From NCBI GenBank assembly GCA_017383785.1, contig JAFNVD010000123.1, forward strand, positions 1 to 10,975: a DNA stretch of 10,975 nucleotides, in the 5' to 3' direction. Positions 6,859 to 10,975 of the stretch are shown in pieces. Both the position numbers and the translations under genes were made by a program. The notes under the pieces are model-generated. The model saw only the letters and a program-made list of their open reading frames with translations. It did no database searches and was not told where the DNA came from. The number at the start of each line of letters is the position of its first letter. The stretch's first letter is position 1. This DNA is from Peptococcaceae bacterium. Its GTDB lineage: Bacteria; Bacillota; Peptococcia; Peptococcales; Peptococcaceae.

Positions 6859-6865
6859 TGAGGTG
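6859..6865 (+). promoter_or_regulatory. Ribosome binding site that decides the livH start
   Basis: TGAGGTG lies 6 bases before ATG 6872. The upstream in-frame GTG at 6863 falls inside this site and cannot be the start. Confidence 0.8.
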
Positions 6866-6871
6866 AATGAT

Positions 6872-7753
6872 ATGGAATTTCTCTTTAATCTGATTAGCGG
6901 TATCAGTTTAGGGAGTATTTATGCAATCATTGCTTTGGGGTATACCATGGTATATGGGATTGCAAAAATGCTGAACTTTGCACATGGGGACGTTATCATG
7001 GTAGGGGCATATATTTGTTTCTTTGCTACTACAAGATATGGTTTGAATCCGTTGTTAGGTGTATTGCTTTCTATGGTAGTATGTACGATGCTTGGGATTA
7101 TTATTGAGCGTTTGGCATATAAACCATTACGTCAAGCTCCGGCATTGGCAGTATTGATTACAGCCATTGGTATGAGTTACTTCTTACAGAACTCTGCTCA
7201 GCTGTTATGGTCTTCTAGTCCAAAAGTGTTCCAGTCTGTAGTAGGGAAAGGTTCTATCAAACTCTTTGATGGTGCATTATCTATTTCTTTCGTGACAGTA
7301 GTTACTATTTTGGTTTGTGTTATCATTATGATTGCATTGGTTACTTTTGTAAACAAAACACGTATCGGGAAATCTATGCGTGCGGTATCCGAAGATAAAG
7401 GTGCTGCACAGCTGATGGGTATTAACGTAAACAGCACAATTTCTTTAACATTTGCAATCGGTTCTGCATTGGCAGCAATTGCAGGGGTTCTGTTATGTTC
7501 TGCATATCCAAATCTGGTACCAACTACAGGTGCTATGCCTGGTATTAAAGCATTTACTGCAGCTGTATTTGGCGGGATTGGTTCTATCCCGGGTGCATTG
7601 ATTGGCGGTATTTTGCTTGGTATTATTGAGATTTTTGCAAAAGCATATATTTCTACTCAGTTATCCGACGCCATTGTATTTGCCGTACTGATTGTAGTAT
7701 TACTGGTGAAACCAACCGGTCTGTTAGGCAAAAAAGTTAGCGAGAAAGTGTGA
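6872..7753 (+). CDS. livH: Branched-chain amino acid ABC transporter, permease LivH
   Basis: LivH is one of the two membrane subunits forming the amino acid channel in the cytoplasmic membrane. The 293 residues, the family's usual length, are almost wholly hydrophobic with about eight membrane segments. Family hallmarks are LGSIYAIIALGYTMVYGI (13-30), LNFAHGD (34-40), the cytoplasmic coupling region with RAVSEDKGAAQLMGINVN (170-187), which contacts the ATPase, and AVFGGIGSIPGALIGG (231-246) near the end. ATG 6872 is preferred because TGAGGTG lies 6 bases upstream; an in-frame GTG at 6863 is part of that ribosome site. It is the first gene of the livHMGF unit, and its stop lies 11 bases before the livM ATG, so the two are probably coupled in translation. 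Confidence 0.92.
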   Translation: MEFLFNLISGISLGSIYAIIALGYTMVYGIAKMLNFAHGDVIMVGAYICFFATTRYGLNPLLGVLLSMVVCTMLGIIIERLAYKPLRQAPALAVLITAIGMSYFLQNSAQLLWSSSPKVFQSVVGKGSIKLFDGALSISFVTVVTILVCVIIMIALVTFVNKTRIGKSMRAVSEDKGAAQLMGINVNSTISLTFAIGSALAAIAGVLLCSAYPNLVPTTGAMPGIKAFTAAVFGGIGSIPGALIGGILLGIIEIFAKAYISTQLSDAIVFAVLIVVLLVKPTGLLGKKVSEKV

Positions 7754-7757
7754 GGTG
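7752..7757 (+). promoter_or_regulatory. Ribosome binding site that decides the livM start
   Basis: GAGGTG overlaps the livH stop codon and lies 7 bases before ATG 7765. This favours ATG 7765 over the GTG at 7750. Confidence 0.75.
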
Positions 7758-7764
7758 TTTTAAC

Positions 7765-8838
7765 ATGAACTATTTAAAAAATATGAATAAAACAACTCGC
7801 AGTAATATGGTTACTTATCTGATGGTAATCGTAGCGTTTGTGATTGTACAAGGTATGATTGCTACAGGGAGTATTTCCAGTAGCTTAAAAGGTCAGCTGG
7901 TACCAATCTGTGCATACGTTGTAATGGCGATTTCTTTAAACCTGACAGTAGGTATTTTGGGTGAACTGAGCTTGGGGCATGCCGGGTTTATGAGTGCCGG
8001 TGCTTTCAGTGGCGTGGTTGCTGCGCAGTGTTTTAGTCAGAATATTGACAATCCTGTAATCGTATTAATCTTAGCTATGATTGTAGGTGGTATCGTAGCG
8101 GCAATCGTAGGTGTACTGGTAGGCGTGCCTGTATTACGCTTATCCGGTGACTATTTGGCAATTGTTACTCTGGCTTTTGGTGAAATCATCAAAGGGATTG
8201 TAATGAATTTATATGTTGGTTTAGATGCAGCAGGTTTACATTTCTGTATGATTAAAAACACATTAGAAATGGATGGCGGAAAAATGCTGATCAATGGTCC
8301 TATGGGTTTGATTGGTGTTCCTCGTATTGCCACATTTGTGATGGGCTTTGTGTTAGTAATGGTTTGTCTGTTTGTGATCTTTAACCTGGTAAACAGCAAG
8401 AGCGGTCGTGCAATTATGGCATTGCGTGATAATAAAATTGCAGCCCAGTCTGTAGGTATTAATGTAACAAGTTATAAACTGATGGCATTTGTTATTTCCG
8501 CAGCGATGGCAGGTATGGCAGGCGTACTGTTTGCAACCAACTTCTCTACAGTAGTTGCAAGTAAATTTGATATCAATACTTCCATTTTGGTACTGGTATT
8601 CGTAGTATTAGGTGGCTTGGGCAGTATGCGAGGCAGTATTATTGCTGCAACAGTATTAACTGTATTACCTGAAATGCTGCGTGAATTCTCTGAATACCGT
8701 ATGCTGGTATATGCGATTGTATTAATTGTCATGATGATTGCTACTAACAATGCAACCGTTAAAAATGCACTGGATGGTTTTGCTAGAAAATTTAGCTTTA
8801 AGAAAAAATCTGAGAAAGGGGAAAACGCTAATGGCTAA
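7765..8838 (+). CDS. livM: Branched-chain amino acid ABC transporter, permease LivM
   Basis: LivM is the second membrane subunit and pairs with LivH. The 357 residues begin with a short basic leader and continue with about nine or ten hydrophobic segments. Family motifs are LSLGHAGFMSAGA (69-81 region), LRLSGDYLAIVTLAFGEII (124-142), the coupling stretch RAIMALRDNKIAAQSVGIN (215-233), then VLGGLGSMRGS (281-291). The C-terminal tail is cytoplasmic, basic and Lys-rich (RKFSFKKKSEK). ATG 7765 is chosen because GAGGTG lies 7 bases upstream; an alternative GTG at 7750 would overlap the livH stop. Its last eight bases overlap the start of livG, so LivM and LivG translation are coupled. Confidence 0.92.
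   Translation: MNYLKNMNKTTRSNMVTYLMVIVAFVIVQGMIATGSISSSLKGQLVPICAYVVMAISLNLTVGILGELSLGHAGFMSAGAFSGVVAAQCFSQNIDNPVIVLILAMIVGGIVAAIVGVLVGVPVLRLSGDYLAIVTLAFGEIIKGIVMNLYVGLDAAGLHFCMIKNTLEMDGGKMLINGPMGLIGVPRIATFVMGFVLVMVCLFVIFNLVNSKSGRAIMALRDNKIAAQSVGINVTSYKLMAFVISAAMAGMAGVLFATNFSTVVASKFDINTSILVLVFVVLGGLGSMRGSIIAATVLTVLPEMLREFSEYRMLVYAIVLIVMMIATNNATVKNALDGFARKFSFKKKSEKGENANG
8815..8821 (+). promoter_or_regulatory. Ribosome binding site that decides the livG start
   Basis: AAAGGGG lies within the end of livM, 9 bases before ATG 8831, and supports this start over in-frame ATGs further upstream inside livM. Confidence 0.7.
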
Positions 8839-9661
8839 GATGGTACCAATCCCAAGCACGGGATTATTAACAGAACGCGATTTAGGGAAAGCCCCAATTC
8901 TCGAAGCAACACATTTAGGCATTGAGTTTGGTGGCTTGAAAGCGGTAGATGATTTCAATATTACAGTAGGCCGTACCGAAATCGCCGGCTTAATCGGTCC
9001 AAACGGTGCTGGGAAAACAACTGTATTTAACTTGTTAACAAAAGTATATCAGCCAACACATGGTACAATTCTGCTGGATGGAAAGGATACCCATGGTATG
9101 AATGCCATTCAGGTAAATAAAGCAGGGATTGCACGTACATTCCAGAACATTCGTTTATTCAACTCTTTGACTGTAGAAGAAAACGTAAAACTGGGGTTAC
9201 ACAATCATACAAATTATAGTACATTAGAAGGCATCTTAAGAATGCCAAAATACTGGCAGGAAGAAAAACGTGCACATGAACGCGCATTGGAACTGTTGAG
9301 TATTTTTGACATGCAGGATTTGGCTGATCATAAAGCAGGCAGTTTGCCATATGGTGCACAGCGCCGTTTGGAAATTGTACGTGCATTGGCAACAGAACCA
9401 AAATTGTTGTTACTGGATGAACCTGCAGCGGGGATGAACCCTTCTGAAACTGCTGAGTTGATGGAAAACATCCGCAAAATTCGTGATACATTCCAAATTG
9501 CGATTCTCTTAATTGAGCATGATATGCAGTTGGTAATGAATATTTGCGAAGGGATTGCTGTATTAAACTACGGTAAAATTATTGCGAAAGGGACTCCGGA
9601 AGAAATTCAGGCGAACCCACAGGTTATCGAAGCATATTTAGGGAAGAAGAAGGAGGACTGA
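8831..9661 (+). CDS. livG: Branched-chain amino acid ABC transporter, ATP-binding protein LivG
   Basis: LivG is one of two ATPases that drive uptake through LivH/LivM on the inner face of the membrane. From ATG 8831 it has 276 residues. Walker A is GPNGAGKT (56-63), the Q-loop ARTFQ has Q105, the ABC signature has the LivG-type form PYGAQRR (173-179) rather than LSGGQ, Walker B with catalytic Glu is LLLLDEP (192-198), and the switch His is H230 in LLIEHD. About 22 residues precede the usual LivG start (LEATHLGIEFGG), a modest N-terminal extension of unknown role. The start is chosen for AAAGGGG (8815-8821) 9 bases upstream and for the ATGGCTAA overlap with the livM stop. A longer in-frame version from 8738 would lie deep in livM and has no support. 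Confidence 0.93.
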   Translation: MAKMVPIPSTGLLTERDLGKAPILEATHLGIEFGGLKAVDDFNITVGRTEIAGLIGPNGAGKTTVFNLLTKVYQPTHGTILLDGKDTHGMNAIQVNKAGIARTFQNIRLFNSLTVEENVKLGLHNHTNYSTLEGILRMPKYWQEEKRAHERALELLSIFDMQDLADHKAGSLPYGAQRRLEIVRALATEPKLLLLDEPAAGMNPSETAELMENIRKIRDTFQIAILLIEHDMQLVMNICEGIAVLNYGKIIAKGTPEEIQANPQVIEAYLGKKKED

Positions 9662-9665
9662 TAGC

Positions 9666-10373
9666 ATGGCAATATTAGAAGTAAATGATATCAATGTATA
9701 CTATGGCAGTATTCATGCTATCAAAGGCGTTAGCTTTGAAGTTAACGAAGGTGAAATTATCTCCCTGATTGGTGCAAATGGTGCAGGTAAGACAACTATT
9801 TTGCAGACTGTATCCAATTTACTGCATAGTAAAACAGGAAGCATTAAATTTATGGATGAGGAAATTCATAATTTGCCGGCGCATAAATTAGTGCCAATGG
9901 GTTTGGCACAGGTGCCGGAAGGTCGTCGTGTATTTTCCCAGATGAGCGTTGAAGAAAACCTAGAATTGGGTGCTTTTACTCGACCAAAAGCAAATATCAA
10001 AGAAGATATGGAAGAAATCTTTGAACGTTTTCCTCGTTTAAAAGAACGTCGTCGTCAGTTGGCCGGTACATTATCCGGTGGTGAGCAGCAGATGTTGGCG
10101 ATGGGTCGTGCAATGATGAGTAAACCAAAATTGCTGATGCTGGATGAACCATCCATGGGTTTGGCTCCAATTCTGATTGAGGAAATTTTCGATATCATCA
10201 AAAGCTTAAATGAACGTGGAACTACCATTCTGTTGGTAGAACAGAATGCGCAGATGGCATTGTCTATTGCAGACCGTGGATATGTACTGGAAACCGGTAA
10301 AATTGTTACCAGTGCCGATGCAAAAACACTGCTTAACGATGATGTTGTACGTAAAGCATATCTAGGTGGTTAA
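9666..10373 (+). CDS. livF: Branched-chain amino acid ABC transporter, ATP-binding protein LivF
   Basis: LivF is the second ATPase and forms a heterodimer with LivG. The 235 residues match the family. Walker A is GANGAGKT (36-43), the Q-loop AQVPEGR has Q82, the signature is canonical LSGGEQQ (136-142), Walker B is LLMLDEP (156-162), and the switch His position is Gln in LLVEQNA (189-195), which is normal for LivF. GGAGG (9652-9656) lies 9 bases before the ATG, inside the end of livG; only four bases separate the two genes. It is the last gene of the operon and is followed by a bidirectional terminator. Confidence 0.94.
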   Translation: MAILEVNDINVYYGSIHAIKGVSFEVNEGEIISLIGANGAGKTTILQTVSNLLHSKTGSIKFMDEEIHNLPAHKLVPMGLAQVPEGRRVFSQMSVEENLELGAFTRPKANIKEDMEEIFERFPRLKERRRQLAGTLSGGEQQMLAMGRAMMSKPKLLMLDEPSMGLAPILIEEIFDIIKSLNERGTTILLVEQNAQMALSIADRGYVLETGKIVTSADAKTLLNDDVVRKAYLGG

Positions 10374-10397
10374 TAGTCAAGTTTTCTGTACGATACA

Positions 10398-10432
10398 AAA
10401 ACGAGGTTTGGACATGTGTCAAACCTCGTTTT
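10398..10432. terminator. Bidirectional terminator between livF and pncC
   Basis: AAAACGAGGTTTG (10398-10410) and CAAACCTCGTTTT (10420-10432) are exact complements, 13 bp around a 9-base loop, with T-runs at the end on both strands. It ends livF rightward and pncC leftward. The pncC stop codon (10419-10421) and last codons lie inside it. Confidence 0.9.
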
Positions 10433-10931
10433 GCATTTCTTTTGGTTTTAGAGAGTCATATAACATATGCAATGCATATTCTGCAGCCTGTTGCTGTATA
10501 GTAGCTCTGGTAAGCGGTATATTTGGATTTAAGGGGAGCTTTTCTACTCTTTGATAGTTTGGGCCTACTACGGCAATATATACAAGTCCTACCGGCTTTT
10601 CAACACTGCCACCACCGGGGCCGGCAATACCGGTAGTACTGATTCCATAATAGCTGCCTGTAACATTGCGAATACCTTGTGCCATTTCCAGTGCAGTTTC
10701 AGCAGATACAGCGCCATATTGTTCTAGTGTAGACGATTTTACGTTAAGCCATTTTTTTTTCATTTCGTTAGAATAAGCGCATACACCACCGGGATAAATA
10801 GTTGAACAGCCGGGGATGTCGGTAATCATCTTAGAAATCAAACCGCCGCTACAGCTTTCAGCTGAAGAAATCGTAATATTATGTGTAATGAGATACTGTA
10901 TAATTGTTGAGAGATTGTTTTCGGTGTGCAT
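10419..10931 (-). CDS. pncC: Nicotinamide-nucleotide amidase (CinA C-terminal domain protein)
   Basis: PncC removes the amide from nicotinamide mononucleotide to give nicotinate mononucleotide and ammonia, recycling the pyridine left by NAD-consuming reactions such as DNA ligation. The 170 residues are a stand-alone CinA C-terminal domain, slightly over the common 160. Motifs are AESCSGG (24-30), holding the conserved Ser region, GGVCAYSNEMK (48-58), with the Tyr and Lys of the active site, and STTGIAGPGGGS (98-109) followed by KPVGLVYIA (112-120). The N-terminal MoCF-like domain of full CinA is absent, as in E. coli PncC. The start is supported by AAGGAG on the minus strand (10939-10944), 7 bases upstream. 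It faces livF and shares its terminator. Any promoter lies at or beyond the window edge; a clear one is not visible in the last 30 bases. Confidence 0.9.
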   Translation of the reverse strand: MHTENNLSTIIQYLITHNITISSAESCSGGLISKMITDIPGCSTIYPGGVCAYSNEMKKKWLNVKSSTLEQYGAVSAETALEMAQGIRNVTGSYYGISTTGIAGPGGGSVEKPVGLVYIAVVGPNYQRVEKLPLNPNIPLTRATIQQQAAEYALHMLYDSLKPKEMQNEV

Positions 10932-10975
10932 AAAATCGCTCCTTATTTTATGAAAATGGATATATTAAATGGTAC

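Noticed and set aside
10366..10554. Short plus-strand open frame after livF (62 residues)
   Set aside because: It runs through the bidirectional terminator and antisense to pncC, has no ribosome site, and matches no known family.
10945..10975. pncC promoter on the minus strand
   Set aside because: AT-rich bases are present but no convincing -10/-35 pair fits in the last 30 bases of the window.

Overview
The window reads as an ordinary chromosomal segment of a low-GC Firmicute, most likely an anaerobic clostridial-type bacterium. The reasons are AT-rich coding, strong purine-rich Shine-Dalgarno sites, sigma-A type promoters and a set of Firmicute families: DUF2156, an Eis-like acetyltransferase, FakA/DegV, a membrane-anchored NRCH-type nuclease, a lipoprotein LivJ, and a stand-alone CinA C-terminal domain. 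The genus cannot be read from the sequence alone. No mobile element, CRISPR array, tRNA or rRNA was seen, and no intergenic stretch exceeds 300 bases.

Layout, left to right. (1) Bases 1-1658: the 3' end of a DUF2156 gene overlaps by 14 bases a 411-residue Eis-like GNAT acetyltransferase. (2) 1659-4473: a 211-base gap with two candidate promoters leads into fakA (DAK2-type fatty acid kinase), then a DegV/FakB-type fatty-acid-binding protein, then an intrinsic terminator. (3) 4504-5337: a lone DNA/RNA non-specific endonuclease with a very basic cytoplasmic N-terminus and a short membrane segment; no clear promoter or ribosome binding site is visible. (4) 5374-10373: a complete branched-chain/hydrophobic amino acid ABC importer, livJ-livH-livM-livG-livF. 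livJ has a consensus TTGACA-17-TATAAT promoter and its own strong terminator; livHMGF follow from a separate extended -10 promoter and are tightly packed. (5) 10419-10931, minus strand: pncC (nicotinamide-nucleotide amidase), convergent with livF across a shared bidirectional terminator.

How the genes work together. FakA phosphorylates exogenous or recycled fatty acids held by the DegV/FakB partner and so feeds phospholipid synthesis. The Liv system captures amino acids outside the cell (LivJ lipoprotein), moves them through LivH/LivM, and is powered by LivG/LivF. The split into livJ and livHMGF units should allow more binding protein than transporter core.

No wholly new multi-gene system is evident. 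The most interesting signals are regulatory. An identical TGTTTCAAAA motif, each time part of a larger inverted repeat, lies in the livJ leader and in the livH promoter spacer, which suggests one regulator controls both units. A second inverted repeat overlaps the livH -35 region, and a perfect 10-bp hairpin lies early in the acetyltransferase coding sequence.
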